A DNA stretch of 64,000 nucleotides, taken from NCBI RefSeq assembly GCF_027980145.1, contig NZ_JAMZNK010000015.1:1-64000 (forward strand), in the 5' to 3' direction. The DNA is from Flavobacterium azizsancarii (GTDB lineage Bacteria > Bacteroidota > Bacteroidia > Flavobacteriales > Flavobacteriaceae). Both the position numbers and the translations under genes were made by a program. This document shows positions 1 to 9,240 of the stretch, in pieces. How positions within the stretch are numbered: the first letter of the stretch is position 1; every line of letters starts with the position of its first letter. The notes below the pieces were generated by a model. The model was not told the DNA's origin and ran no database searches. It worked only from the letters and a program-made list of their open reading frames with translations.

Positions 1-53
1 AGCCCGCCTGCGCAGATGGTACTGCAGTTATGTGGGAGAGTATGTCGTCGCCT
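1..53 (+). rRNA. rrf: 5S ribosomal RNA, 3' part only
   Basis: The first ~53 bases match the 3' half of a bacterial 5S rRNA: GATGGTACTGC followed by GTGGGAGAGTATGTCGTCGCC. The 5' half lies outside the window. A perfect terminator hairpin follows at once, as expected at the end of an rRNA operon. Confidence 0.85.
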
Positions 54-61
54 TTCTTTTG

Positions 62-98
62 AAAACCCTGTTTCTAGCGAAACAGGGTTTTTTGTTTT
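62..98 (+). terminator. rRNA operon intrinsic terminator
   Basis: A perfect 13-bp stem (62-74 with 79-91) with a TAGC loop is followed by a T-rich run. It sits directly after the 5S rRNA and should end the rRNA operon transcript. Positions 99-272 hold nothing recognisable. Confidence 0.9.
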
Positions 99-272
99 AC
101 AAAATACTGGGATAATGTTTTATAATGCTTTGTAGTTTAGGCAAAAAAGATTAGACAATCTGAATAAGAAGATATCCTTTTGCGGTAAACCAGATATAAG
201 TTAAGCTCTCGAAAATCTTTAGTTGGCTTGTCCTTGTACATTCGCTAAAATCCGCTCAATCGAATTAACATT

Positions 273-1196
273 CTAAAAACTATTAAGTCTCACTGCTAAG
301 CTTTTTAAATCCTGTTCAAGAGAACGAATAGTAGCCTGTAGTTCATTTAGCATATTCGCTCTTGAGTGTAAATCGTCTGCGGTGTAGATTCCGCCATCAT
401 CAAAAAAGAGTTTTTGTGTTTTAGAATCTATTTTACCATCAAAATTATATTGTGTCCATCGGTTTTTGATACTTTCCTGCAGGTCATTTTCTCCGGAATT
501 GCTAAATTGTTTTTCGTTTATAAGAGTCCATATAGAGTTAGGATATGCTTCGTTTGTATTATCATTGTACCAAATATTCCCCAGTAGATTCCTTTGAAGC
601 CTTAGTTCGATTTTTTTACCTTTTGGAGAAATAGTTAATGCTCCTAATCCCGCACTTAATAATCCGCCTGTTACACCCACTATATTACCGGCATTATTAT
701 TTTTTATTAAAACAGTGGCCACAGTTGTTAATGCACCTAAAGTCACAGAAGCTACTGTTAGATTTCTAGTTTTTTTATTGTTGATGTCATCAATATAGTC
801 TGCTAATTTATTGATGCGTTCGCCATTACAATCTAGTTCTGATGCCAATGCATTTATTTCTATAGTTGTAAGCATGAGGCGATCAGTGATTTTTTGTTTT
901 AGGACCAATCTTTTTAAAGTATCTTTTTTTACTTGCAGGTATTCTGCTAAATAAGTTTCAATACCAATAGCCTGGCTGACTAAGAGATCATGTTTGGATA
1001 AATGGGCATTTAAAATGCTATCCTGTTTTTGTATTTTATTTTTTGGAGTTTCGAGTTGAGAATAATCATACTGAATGGTTGGCTGACAATAGTTACTTGT
1101 TAGATAATTAATTTTTGTACTCTTTAAAACAGTAGAGCAGGAAGAAACAAGAAATGATACTATAATTGATCCGGCAAATATTTTCAATAGTTTCAT
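273..1196 (-). CDS. Predicted lipoprotein of unknown function with coiled-coil and glycine-rich hydrophobic segment
   Basis: This 307-residue protein starts with a short basic and hydrophobic signal ending in VSSC, so Cys20 should be lipidated. Residues about 45-140 are polar and heptad-rich, which suggests coiled coil. A hydrophobic, Gly/Ala-rich stretch follows (about residues 145-192: LTVASVTLGALTTVATVLI, then GNIVGVTGGLLSAGLGALTI) and could be a membrane hairpin. The tail after residue 200 ends in another coiled-coil stretch. I do not recognise a family. It stands alone, facing the rRNA operon end, with no partner in the same direction, so context gives no function. An envelope-associated structural or adhesion role is possible but unsupported. 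Confidence 0.75.
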   Translation of the reverse strand: MKLLKIFAGSIIVSFLVSSCSTVLKSTKINYLTSNYCQPTIQYDYSQLETPKNKIQKQDSILNAHLSKHDLLVSQAIGIETYLAEYLQVKKDTLKRLVLKQKITDRLMLTTIEINALASELDCNGERINKLADYIDDINNKKTRNLTVASVTLGALTTVATVLIKNNNAGNIVGVTGGLLSAGLGALTISPKGKKIELRLQRNLLGNIWYNDNTNEAYPNSIWTLINEKQFSNSGENDLQESIKNRWTQYNFDGKIDSKTQKLFFDDGGIYTADDLHSRANMLNELQATIRSLEQDLKSLAVRLNSF

Positions 1197-1526
1197 GTTC
1201 GTTTTGTTTGGGTGTTATACATTATCAACTAACTTTTTAGTGGTAAAAGTTAGAGTGATTTAAAGCAGTAAATTTTCAGTTAAACGAAAATACAAATTAT
1301 AATTTTAATTTTTTCCGTTTCATAATGGCGTATACGAAATAAAAAACAACCCTATTCCATGTAGATTTTTGGTTTACAAAAACTTGCGGTTTTAAAATCA
1401 ATCAGCTGAAAACTTCAAATTTGTATTTCTTTTCAAGTAAAAAATCAGGGATCATATTTACAATACTTTAAAAGTGGGATTTAATATTTATAGCTGTTTT
1501 AAGATTTTAGCATTCATACAGGATAT

Positions 1527-1582
1527 GTCTATAGTTTTGAATGATGTGTCCATGACTGAGAAATTCATTCTCTATACTTTTA
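1527..1582 (+). promoter_or_regulatory. Putative HTCS operator and -7 promoter element upstream of GH89
   Basis: Two half-sites, GTCTATAG at 1527 and GTCCATGA at 1548, lie 21 bp apart. A -7-like element TACTTTTA begins 27 bp after the second half-site (1575-1582). The same geometry occurs at 4105-4160 and 28779-28834. This copy also shares AATTCATT with the susC copy, at the same offset from the second half-site. A start of transcription near 1589 would leave a leader of about 180 nt. Binding by the HTCS at 19759 is inference. Confidence 0.6.
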
Positions 1583-1688
1583 TCTTCAATTCAGTATTTC
1601 ATTTATTAATGATGTCGGGAAACAATTCAAAAAGTTTCATGTAGTAATGTTTCATAAGAATATTGGGTTGAAAATTTGATTTTGTTTT

Positions 1689-1717
1689 AATAGGGAGATT
1701 ATGTCTCCCTATTTTTT
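1689..1717 (+). terminator. Terminator-like hairpin inside the GH89 leader
   Basis: A 10-bp stem (1689-1698 with 1704-1713, core TAGGGAGA/TCTCCCTA) with a TTATG loop runs into six T residues. It looks like a factor-independent terminator, yet lies 53 bp upstream of the GH89 start codon and downstream of its presumed promoter. It could be an attenuator or the end of a short leader RNA. Confidence 0.65.
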
Positions 1718-1769
1718 GTATCAATTTCAGAATAAATAGTAGACATTAATTAGATAAATATAATACCAT

Positions 1770-3956
1770 ATGAAAATAGAATGTTGGAAAGTCAGAATCA
1801 ATAACTCCTTAAAATTTGTAATTCCTTTTTTTGTAATGCTATTTTTTTTAGTACCCGATGTGTACAGTCAAAATATCGAAAACACGAAAAGTTCAAAAGC
1901 TGTACTAGAAAGACTTATTGGTAAAAGAGCGAGTGAATTTGATTTTACAATTATCGAAAATAAGAATCAATCAGATTGGTTTGAAATAACAACCAAAGGC
2001 AATAAGGTAAAAATTCAGGGAACGTCTAATACTGCTCTTTGTTATGCAGCATATAATTTTCTAAGGGATATTGGAGCAGTTATCGTCAGTTGGGAAGGAA
2101 ACAGAGTCGATTTGCCTACAAGCTGGCCCAAGTATTCAAAAAAAGAATCGACTCCGTTTGAATACCGGGAATATCTAAACGCCTGTACATTTGGTTACAC
2201 TACTCCTTGGTGGGATTGGAAACGCTGGGAACAAGAAATAGACTGGATGGCATTTCACGGCATTAATCTGCCTACAGCAATGGAAGGGCAAGAAGCAGTC
2301 TGGCAGGAATTATGGAAAGAATATGGGGTAACAGACAGTCAATTAGCAGCGCATTTTACCGGACCTGCTTTTTTGCCCTGGCAGAGAATGGGGAATATAA
2401 ATAGTCTTGAAGGACCATTGCCTCAGGAATGGATTAAGAAGAAAAGCACGCTTCAAAAACAGATCTTGCAAAAAATGAGAGCTCTGGGGATGTATCCCGT
2501 AGTGCCTGCTTTTAGTGGTTATGTACCAAAAGCATTTGCAGAGCAACATCCCGAATCAAAAATAAGTGAACTGAAATCCTGGTCCGGTGGAGGTTTTGCG
2601 AGTACCTATTTATTAGATTCCAAAGATCCTTTGTTTAAAGAAATAGGAAAACGCTTTATCGAAATCTATACTAAACTATACGGACATTCTGATTTTTATC
2701 TGGCTGATTCTTTCAACGAAATAACGCCGCCTGTTTCTGAAGAACACAAATATGACGAGCTTTCAGATTACGGAAAAACAATATTCGAAACTATTAATGA
2801 AGCTTCTCCCGGAGCAGTATGGGTGATGCAGGGCTGGCTTTTTGGTGATAATAAAGAATTTTGGACTAAAGAAGCTACCAGTGCTTTTTTAAGCAAAGTA
2901 CCAAACGACAGAATGATAATTCAGGATTATGCTAATGACCGGTATAAAGTTTGGGAAAATCAGGAGGCTTTTTACGGAAAACAATGGACGTATGGATATG
3001 TGCACAATTACGGAGGATCTAATCCTGTGTATGGGGATCTGAATTTCTATAAAAATGAATTGACCAGTTTACTTAAAAATCCAAACAAAGGAAATGTTGT
3101 AGGATATGGAGTAATGCCTGAGGGCTTAAACAATAACTCGATAGTTTACGAGTACATCTACGATCTGCCCTGGACGCAAGGTAAGGAACCAATAGCGGAC
3201 TGGCTAAAAAAATATTTGAAAGCACGATACGGAAAAAATATTTCGGATACTGTTTTTCAATCCTGGCAGTTATTGCTGGAATCAGTATACAGTACCAAGT
3301 ATTGGGAAACGCGCTGGTGGGATGATAGGGCCGGAGCGTATTTATTTTTTAAAAGACCAACTCTGGAAATAACAGAATTCAAAGGAAATCCGGGAGATAA
3401 ACAAAAGCTAAAAGAAGCTTTGGATATTTTGAAGAAAGAAAGTGAAAACTTCAATAAAAACAGCCTTTATACTTATGATTTAATAGATGTTTCCAGACAT
3501 TACTTTTCGCTTTGTATAGATGATTTATTGATAGAATGTGTAAAAGCTTATGAACGTAAAGACGTGCCAAAAGGAGATGAATTATTTAAGGAAATAGAGA
3601 ATCAGGCTTTACGTATAGATAATATGCTTTCGGGACAGCCATTGAATGATTTAAACCATTGGCTGCAATCTGCGTGGGATTACGGAAGCAATACTGAAGA
3701 ATCAAAACTATATGTGAAAAATGCAAAAACAATAATTACACTTTGGGGAGGAGAAGGACATCTAAATGATTATGCTTCCCGATCATGGCGTGGTATGTAT
3801 GCAGAATTTTACTGGCCAAGATGGAAAATGTTTTTGCTGGCATTAAGAGAGTCAGAAATCAATAATACTTCATTTGATGAATCGAATGTAAGAGCATCAA
3901 TAAAAAACTGGGAAGTAAAATGGAGTGAAAGTGCTGCAATGTACAAGCATCGTTAA
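1770..3956 (+). CDS. Secreted GH89 alpha-N-acetylglucosaminidase (NAGLU-like)
   Basis: This 728-residue protein has a signal peptide (basic start, hydrophobic core, VYSQ cleavage region near residue 34). It matches the NAGLU/GH89 layout: small N-terminal alpha/beta domain (about 40-130), (beta/alpha)8 barrel (about 130-480) and C-terminal all-helical domain. The two catalytic acids sit in the family motifs: Glu317 in DSFNEITPP and Glu451 in MPEGLNNNSIVYEY. GH89 enzymes release terminal alpha-linked GlcNAc, for example from heparan fragments or mucin GlcNAc-alpha-1,4-Gal. It acts in the periplasm or outside. It is the first gene of the locus, with its own putative HTCS operator at 1527-1582, matching the one before susC. 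An HGSNAT-like acetyltransferase at 33128 would feed it by acetylating alpha-glucosamine ends. Confidence 0.92.
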   Translation: MKIECWKVRINNSLKFVIPFFVMLFFLVPDVYSQNIENTKSSKAVLERLIGKRASEFDFTIIENKNQSDWFEITTKGNKVKIQGTSNTALCYAAYNFLRDIGAVIVSWEGNRVDLPTSWPKYSKKESTPFEYREYLNACTFGYTTPWWDWKRWEQEIDWMAFHGINLPTAMEGQEAVWQELWKEYGVTDSQLAAHFTGPAFLPWQRMGNINSLEGPLPQEWIKKKSTLQKQILQKMRALGMYPVVPAFSGYVPKAFAEQHPESKISELKSWSGGGFASTYLLDSKDPLFKEIGKRFIEIYTKLYGHSDFYLADSFNEITPPVSEEHKYDELSDYGKTIFETINEASPGAVWVMQGWLFGDNKEFWTKEATSAFLSKVPNDRMIIQDYANDRYKVWENQEAFYGKQWTYGYVHNYGGSNPVYGDLNFYKNELTSLLKNPNKGNVVGYGVMPEGLNNNSIVYEYIYDLPWTQGKEPIADWLKKYLKARYGKNISDTVFQSWQLLLESVYSTKYWETRWWDDRAGAYLFFKRPTLEITEFKGNPGDKQKLKEALDILKKESENFNKNSLYTYDLIDVSRHYFSLCIDDLLIECVKAYERKDVPKGDELFKEIENQALRIDNMLSGQPLNDLNHWLQSAWDYGSNTEESKLYVKNAKTIITLWGGEGHLNDYASRSWRGMYAEFYWPRWKMFLLALRESEINNTSFDESNVRASIKNWEVKWSESAAMYKHR

Positions 3957-4104
3957 CAGGGATAAATGCAGACCAATAAGGATAATTAAGCAGATGATCT
4001 GAATTAAGTCAGTACTTTTTTTGTCAGGATATTTTTGTTTTTAATTCTGATGCACAAAAAAATAAATCGCTGAACCCCTTATTCCTGCTGTGTTTACTAA
4101 AAAA

Positions 4105-4160
4105 ATCCATGTTTGTGAATAACCTGTCCATTTGTTAAGAATTCATTAATACTATTTTCG
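4105..4160 (+). promoter_or_regulatory. Putative HTCS operator and promoter of the susC/susD unit
   Basis: The half-sites ATCCATGTTT (4105) and GTCCATTT (4126) are direct repeats with a 21-bp period. A -7 element TATTTTCG (4153-4160) starts 27 bp after the second. Transcription should start near 4167, about 27 nt before the susC start codon. The copy before MIOX has the same two half-site sequences and identical spacing. Confidence 0.68.
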
Positions 4161-4193
4161 CCTTACTATTTAACCAATTAACCAAATAATAAT

Positions 4194-7100
4194 ATGGAAA
4201 AACTTAAGCTTTTATTACTAGCCTTTTTTCTGGGCTTCTCAATTAATTCATGGGCACAAAAAACTGAAATATCAGGTGTGGTTCTGGATGAGAAGAGTAT
4301 GCCATTACCAGCAGCCAATGTGCTCGAAATTGGTACTTCGAATAACATTGTGACAGATTTTGACGGGAAATTTAAAATGACTGTTTCAAACAAAAATGCC
4401 ACATTGATTATTTCTTTTATAGGATTCGATGAACAACGTCTCAAACTAGATGGTTCAAAAACAAATTACACGATCAAATTAAATTCCGGCTCAACTAATT
4501 TAGAACAAGTTGTAGTGGTTGGGTATGGAAAAGGATCGCGTAAAAATCTAACTACATCTGTCGCTTCTATAAAAGGAGATCAGTTAAACAGAGGAGTAAT
4601 TAGTGATGTGGGTCAAATGCTGCAAGGAAAAGTGTCGGGACTTAATGTTTCAACAAGTGGCGATCCAACAAAACAATCTTCGGTAGTTTTGCGTGGAGTC
4701 TCAACATTAAATGGCTCTCAGGGACCTTTTTATGTGGTAGATGGTATTCCTGGTGTTGATATTTCTGTTATCGCATCAGAAGATATTGTTAGTATTGATG
4801 TTTTAAAAGATGCTGCCGCTACTGCCATTTATGGTAACCGTGCTGCAAATGGAGTAATCATGGTAACGACTAAAAAAGGAAGTAAAGACAGAAGCCAGAT
4901 TACGTACAGCAATTATTTTGGTGTTGAGAATGTTTCCAATCAACTTAATATGATGGATGCGAATCAATTGAGAGCATTTACATCAAAAAATAATTTAAAT
5001 TTTACGCCTGAAAATGATAAGGGAGCAAATACAGATTGGCAAAAAGCAATTCTTAGAAGTTCAGGAGCACAGTCAAGCAGTCATAACCTTTCTTTAAGCG
5101 GAGGTGGTGAGCATGGTAATTATTTTGCAAGTGTAACGGCAGTAAACAAAGAAGGAGTTCTTTTGAGCAGTGATTTCTCCAGAATTATTGCACGTTTAGC
5201 GGTAGAGCAATTTGCTTTTGATGATAACCTGAAAATTGGTTTGAATGTAACGAACTCTAATACGAAATATACCAATGTTCCTCAGCGTAATACAGCGCTG
5301 CAACAATCTGTAAGCCATCTTCCGGTATCACCAATTAGAAATGCGGACGGATCATTTTTCGAAAATTTCGTTCAAACCAGTTATTTCAATCCTGTTGCTT
5401 TAATTGAACACGGAGATGATGATACGAAAACAAATAATTTTGTGGGGAGCCTTACAGCAGAATTAAAACTTCCTTATGGATTTTCGTATAATCTAAATTT
5501 ATCCTACCAACAATTAAATTCATTACACGGAGAGTTTTATGACAGTTATTATCAGCAATACAATAGCTCTGCTTTTTACAATAATCCAGATCCGCCTCAG
5601 GTTAAACAATTAGTGAATTTTGGTGTAAACGGATCAGCAATGAGAAATTCTTACCAAAACAGTAATACAATTGTAGAGAGTTTTTTGAATTGGGACAAAA
5701 CTTTTGGCGATCATAAAATCAAGGCAGTCATTGGTTATTCATGGCAGGAAGATGTTCTTGGAGACGGATTTCAGGCATCAGCAACTAATTTTCCTGTAGA
5801 TAATGTGAGTTATAATAACCTTGCTTTAAGCAATTATACTTCTGTAAACGGTTATGTTGTAAATTTTGGAGACAGTAAAGCGTATCAAAAAAGACGTTTG
5901 ATTTCTCAATTTGGACGTTTAAATTACAATTACAAAGACAAATACCTTCTGCAGGGAACCATCAGAAGAGATGGAGGTTCAGTATTTGGAACCAATAATC
6001 AATGGGGGTACTTTCCTTCAGTAGGTGGTGCATGGAGAATTGATAAAGAAAGATTTATGAAAGGTCAGAATGTTTTTAGCGATTTGAAACTTCGCGGAAG
6101 CTGGGGACAAACCGGTAACTCTTCCGGATTTAATGCCTATACCGCTCAATTTATTTCTGGAAGTCTTGGAACATTCTATTATAACGGACAACAAATTGGA
6201 GCTTACGGACCAAACCAGGCAGCGAATCCCGACTTGAAATGGGAAAAAACAGCAACCGCAAATCTTGGTCTTGATTTTACGATATTAAAAGGGAGAGTAT
6301 CAGGTTCTGTTGATGTGTACGAAAAGAAAACAACAGATATGATTTTTAATTATGCTGTAAATCCCGTATTAGTGCCTGTAGGAACAATTGTAGCCAACGG
6401 TGGTAATATGTCGAATCGTGGTATTGAAGGGTCTTTGAGTATTAATGCCATTAAAACTAAAAATTTCAGCTGGTCAACAACTATAAATGGTTCAACAAAT
6501 AAAAATGAGATTACAAAATTGAAGAACCCATTATTTGTTGGAGGAGATTCAATACGCAGAGTACAGCCAGATGGAGGTGGTCAGACAGGAAGCACGTTAC
6601 AAATTTTTAAGGAAGGAAAACCATTGGGGCAATTCTTTACGCTTCAGTACGCAGGAAAAAATGCCAATGGTGTTTCCCAATATGTTGCCAGAGACGGCAG
6701 CTTAACAACCAATCCTGCCATTGGTACAGATTATCATTATGCAGGAAGTGCGCAGCCTAAATTTTTATTGGGATGGGATAATAATTTCACTTACAAGAAA
6801 TTTGATTTGAATATCTTTTTCCGCGGAGTATTTGGAAACAAAATTTTCAACGCAACCCGTGCCGATTTATTCAGGCCAAGTACTGCAATGACAACGAATA
6901 TTCTTGTTGATGCGCAAAATGAATCGCCAAATGATTTAAATGCCTATAAGTATTCAACGCGCTTTATAGAAGACGGAAGTTACCTTCGATTAGATAATTT
7001 AACTTTAGGATATGATTTTGGTAAAGTGGGTAAATACATCAAGAAAATCCGTATTTACGAAACAGTAAATAATTTATTTATAATTACTAAATATACAGGA

Positions 7101-7205
7101 ATTGATCCGGAAGTAGAACAAGGAGGAACAGCTCCGGGTGTAGATTCAAATAACTTCTATCCAAAAACCAGAACATTCTTGTTTGGTTTAAACGTGATAT
7201 TCTAA
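4194..7205 (+). CDS. SusC/RagA-family TonB-dependent outer membrane glycan transporter
   Basis: This 1003-residue protein has a signal peptide ending in SWAQ, a carboxypeptidase-regulatory-like beta-sandwich (about residues 25-100, starting ISGVVLDEKSMPLPAANV), a TonB-box region leading into VVVVGYG at about 107, a plug domain with the SusC signature (about 110-230, including YVVDGIPG and DAAATAIYG) and a long 22-strand barrel ending in phenylalanine. It imports oligosaccharides through the outer membrane using TonB energy, with the SusD lipoprotein encoded 19 bp downstream as the lid. The pair defines the locus as a PUL. Expression is likely controlled by the operator at 4105-4160. The substrate cannot be read from sequence. 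Confidence 0.97.
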   Translation: MEKLKLLLLAFFLGFSINSWAQKTEISGVVLDEKSMPLPAANVLEIGTSNNIVTDFDGKFKMTVSNKNATLIISFIGFDEQRLKLDGSKTNYTIKLNSGSTNLEQVVVVGYGKGSRKNLTTSVASIKGDQLNRGVISDVGQMLQGKVSGLNVSTSGDPTKQSSVVLRGVSTLNGSQGPFYVVDGIPGVDISVIASEDIVSIDVLKDAAATAIYGNRAANGVIMVTTKKGSKDRSQITYSNYFGVENVSNQLNMMDANQLRAFTSKNNLNFTPENDKGANTDWQKAILRSSGAQSSSHNLSLSGGGEHGNYFASVTAVNKEGVLLSSDFSRIIARLAVEQFAFDDNLKIGLNVTNSNTKYTNVPQRNTALQQSVSHLPVSPIRNADGSFFENFVQTSYFNPVALIEHGDDDTKTNNFVGSLTAELKLPYGFSYNLNLSYQQLNSLHGEFYDSYYQQYNSSAFYNNPDPPQVKQLVNFGVNGSAMRNSYQNSNTIVESFLNWDKTFGDHKIKAVIGYSWQEDVLGDGFQASATNFPVDNVSYNNLALSNYTSVNGYVVNFGDSKAYQKRRLISQFGRLNYNYKDKYLLQGTIRRDGGSVFGTNNQWGYFPSVGGAWRIDKERFMKGQNVFSDLKLRGSWGQTGNSSGFNAYTAQFISGSLGTFYYNGQQIGAYGPNQAANPDLKWEKTATANLGLDFTILKGRVSGSVDVYEKKTTDMIFNYAVNPVLVPVGTIVANGGNMSNRGIEGSLSINAIKTKNFSWSTTINGSTNKNEITKLKNPLFVGGDSIRRVQPDGGGQTGSTLQIFKEGKPLGQFFTLQYAGKNANGVSQYVARDGSLTTNPAIGTDYHYAGSAQPKFLLGWDNNFTYKKFDLNIFFRGVFGNKIFNATRADLFRPSTAMTTNILVDAQNESPNDLNAYKYSTRFIEDGSYLRLDNLTLGYDFGKVGKYIKKIRIYETVNNLFIITKYTGIDPEVEQGGTAPGVDSNNFYPKTRTFLFGLNVIF

Positions 7206-7224
7206 AAATTAAATTCTAAAAAAC

Positions 7225-8838
7225 ATGAAAAATATATTAAAACATATAGGACTTCCAATACTTATGGTTGGTTTATTATGGTCTTGCGACGACCTTGATG
7301 TGCCCATTACAACGCAGCTTACACCAGAAGTTTTTCCTCAGAATCCAACACAATATATTCAGACCGCAGGTCCGGTATATACTGCTTTTCGCGGCGAGTA
7401 TTCCTTTGCATGGTGGTTCACGCAATCATTGAGCACAGATGAATCAATTATGCCGGCAAGAGGAGGGAACTGGTTCGATAATCAGAACTACAGTATGTTG
7501 CATTACCACAATTGGACACCGGACAATGGCTGGGTTTCAAGTCTTTGGGATTGGTCGTCAAAAGTGATTGGAACAGCCAATCAGGCGATTTCAATTTTAG
7601 ATAAAACAATGCCGACAGGTGCTGATAAAGCAACTATGATTTCAGAACTAAAAACCATGCGTGCCATCTCTTATTATATGATGATGGACAGCTACGGAAA
7701 TGTGCCTTTGGATACCGTTTACGGAGATTTTACTGCTCACGCGAAATCAGATCGAAAAGACGTTTTTAATTTTATCGAAAGAGAATTAAAAAAAGCACTT
7801 CCTAACTTAAATCCTGTTGCAGGAGTTACCACTTACGGAAGACCAAATAAGCAAACTGCCAATGCATTGCTTGCAAAATTGTATCTGAATGCTGAAGTTT
7901 ATACCGGAACAGCACGTTATGATGATTGTATTGCAGCTTGCGATGGCGTTATTAATTCCGGATTGTATGCGATTGAGCCAAGAAGCACTTATCTTCAGAT
8001 GTTTTATCCTGCAAACGGACCGCAAATGAAAGAGTTTATTTTTGCTGTTCCTTATGACGCTTCAGCAGTAACGGTAGGATATAATGGTCAAATGTATCAT
8101 GCCCGTTATGATGTGCCCCGTTCTGAAAGAGCAAAGTTTGGAATTCCTTTTACACCAAGTGCACCAAGAAGTACAATTCCATCATTTTATGCCTATTTCA
8201 ACGATGTTACTGATATTCGTAACAAACAATGGTTAACCGGATTACAATTCATGAATGATGGTGTTACGCCTGTAATGGTAAGCACTACAAAGAAAGGTTA
8301 CGACCAGTTTTATACAGGATCAGATGGTAGTGCGGCCTATACGTATCAGGTAAATTTAACGCCGGATATTGTACTGCGCCAGAATGCTGCTTTATTTGAC
8401 TGCGGAAATGATGAAATTGCCTGGAACATGGGGTATAGAAATATTAAGTTTTATCCTGATGCAACGTCAACAAGCCGTAATCAAAATAACGATGTACCGT
8501 TTTTACGCTATTCAGATGTTATCCTGATGAAAGCAGAAGCAATTCTTCGCGGAGGTGCCGCAACTTTAGGACAAACACCATTGGCATTGGTCAATATGGT
8601 TCGTTCAAACAGAACTACTTCTGCAGCATGGAGCGGTGTTACTCTGGAAGAACTTTATCAGGAAAGAAGTCGCGAATTTGCGCAGGAAGCATGGCATAGA
8701 AACGATATGATCCGCTTTGGGAAATATGAAGGATCATGGGGATTCAAAACAAACTCAGATACCTATCGTCGTACATTCCCAATTCCAACCAATGCTTTGG
8801 TTTTAAATCCCGCCCTGACACAGAATGCCGGATATTAG
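7225..8838 (+). CDS. SusD/RagB-family glycan-binding lipoprotein
   Basis: This 537-residue protein begins with a lipoprotein signal ending in LLWSC (Cys21), so it is anchored to the outer membrane. The early segment with TPEVFPQNPTQY and the helical TPR-like core are typical of RagB/SusD, as is the C-terminal block RYSDVILMKAEAILRGG followed by LEELYQERSREFAQEAWHRNDMIRFG. It binds the glycan at the cell surface and closes the SusC channel. It is translated directly after susC and shares its transcript. The 400-bp gap after it contains a repeat and a terminator, which suggests the transcript ends there. Confidence 0.96.
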   Translation: MKNILKHIGLPILMVGLLWSCDDLDVPITTQLTPEVFPQNPTQYIQTAGPVYTAFRGEYSFAWWFTQSLSTDESIMPARGGNWFDNQNYSMLHYHNWTPDNGWVSSLWDWSSKVIGTANQAISILDKTMPTGADKATMISELKTMRAISYYMMMDSYGNVPLDTVYGDFTAHAKSDRKDVFNFIERELKKALPNLNPVAGVTTYGRPNKQTANALLAKLYLNAEVYTGTARYDDCIAACDGVINSGLYAIEPRSTYLQMFYPANGPQMKEFIFAVPYDASAVTVGYNGQMYHARYDVPRSERAKFGIPFTPSAPRSTIPSFYAYFNDVTDIRNKQWLTGLQFMNDGVTPVMVSTTKKGYDQFYTGSDGSAAYTYQVNLTPDIVLRQNAALFDCGNDEIAWNMGYRNIKFYPDATSTSRNQNNDVPFLRYSDVILMKAEAILRGGAATLGQTPLALVNMVRSNRTTSAAWSGVTLEELYQERSREFAQEAWHRNDMIRFGKYEGSWGFKTNSDTYRRTFPIPTNALVLNPALTQNAGY

Positions 8839-8893
8839 GCTATTTCTAAAAGTAAATTGAATAACCGTTGAGTGTAATTATTAAAAAGTTAAA

Positions 8894-9019
8894 TACACAG
8901 AAACATAGATTCTAAAGTAAAAAAGAAGGCAATAAGAAACATTTCTTGCACATAGTTCCGTGCATTAAAAATAAGTGAAACGCCTTTTTTGAGAATTTAA
9001 AACTATGTTTCTATGTGTT
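8894..9019. repeat. Imperfect long inverted repeat (CATAGAAACATAG family)
   Basis: The left arm carries ACAGAAACATAG (8898-8909 region) and the right arm carries CTATGTTTCTATGTGT (9003-9018), its reverse complement with one base missing. Related arms appear at 11583-11600, 36156-36174, about 36280 and 39664-39690, always between genes of this locus. Confidence 0.65.
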
Positions 9020-9063
9020 AAAATTAATCACAATCAGCGAGTTAAAACAGATTGCAACTTTAT

Positions 9064-9101
9064 AAAAAGGAGAAGAGGATTAAAATTCCTTCTCCTTTTT
9101 T
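9064..9101 (+). terminator. Intrinsic terminator after susD region
   Basis: A 12-bp stem (AAAAAGGAGAAG at 9064-9075 with its complement at 9089-9100) has a 13-nt loop and ends in a T run. It probably ends the susC-susD transcript. Confidence 0.75.
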
Positions 9102-9240
9102 ATTAAAAAGCCAGATTGCCAGTGTTGGTTTTTAATACCGCATTTTCAAAATTCAGAAAATCATGGCAACAATTACCGAATACACTTTACACAATTCCCC
9201 ACAAATAAAAGCGTAGTCCCTATCAATACAATCAGAATAA

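Larger units (their letters stand above)
1197..1769. other. Intergenic region between divergent genes
   Basis: The first ~330 bases hold only AT-rich sequence in which I see no gene. The second half carries the operator/promoter of the GH89 gene (1527-1582) and a terminator-like hairpin (1689-1717) inside the presumed 5' leader. No second TAnnTTTG element is seen between the hairpin and the start codon. Confidence 0.6.
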
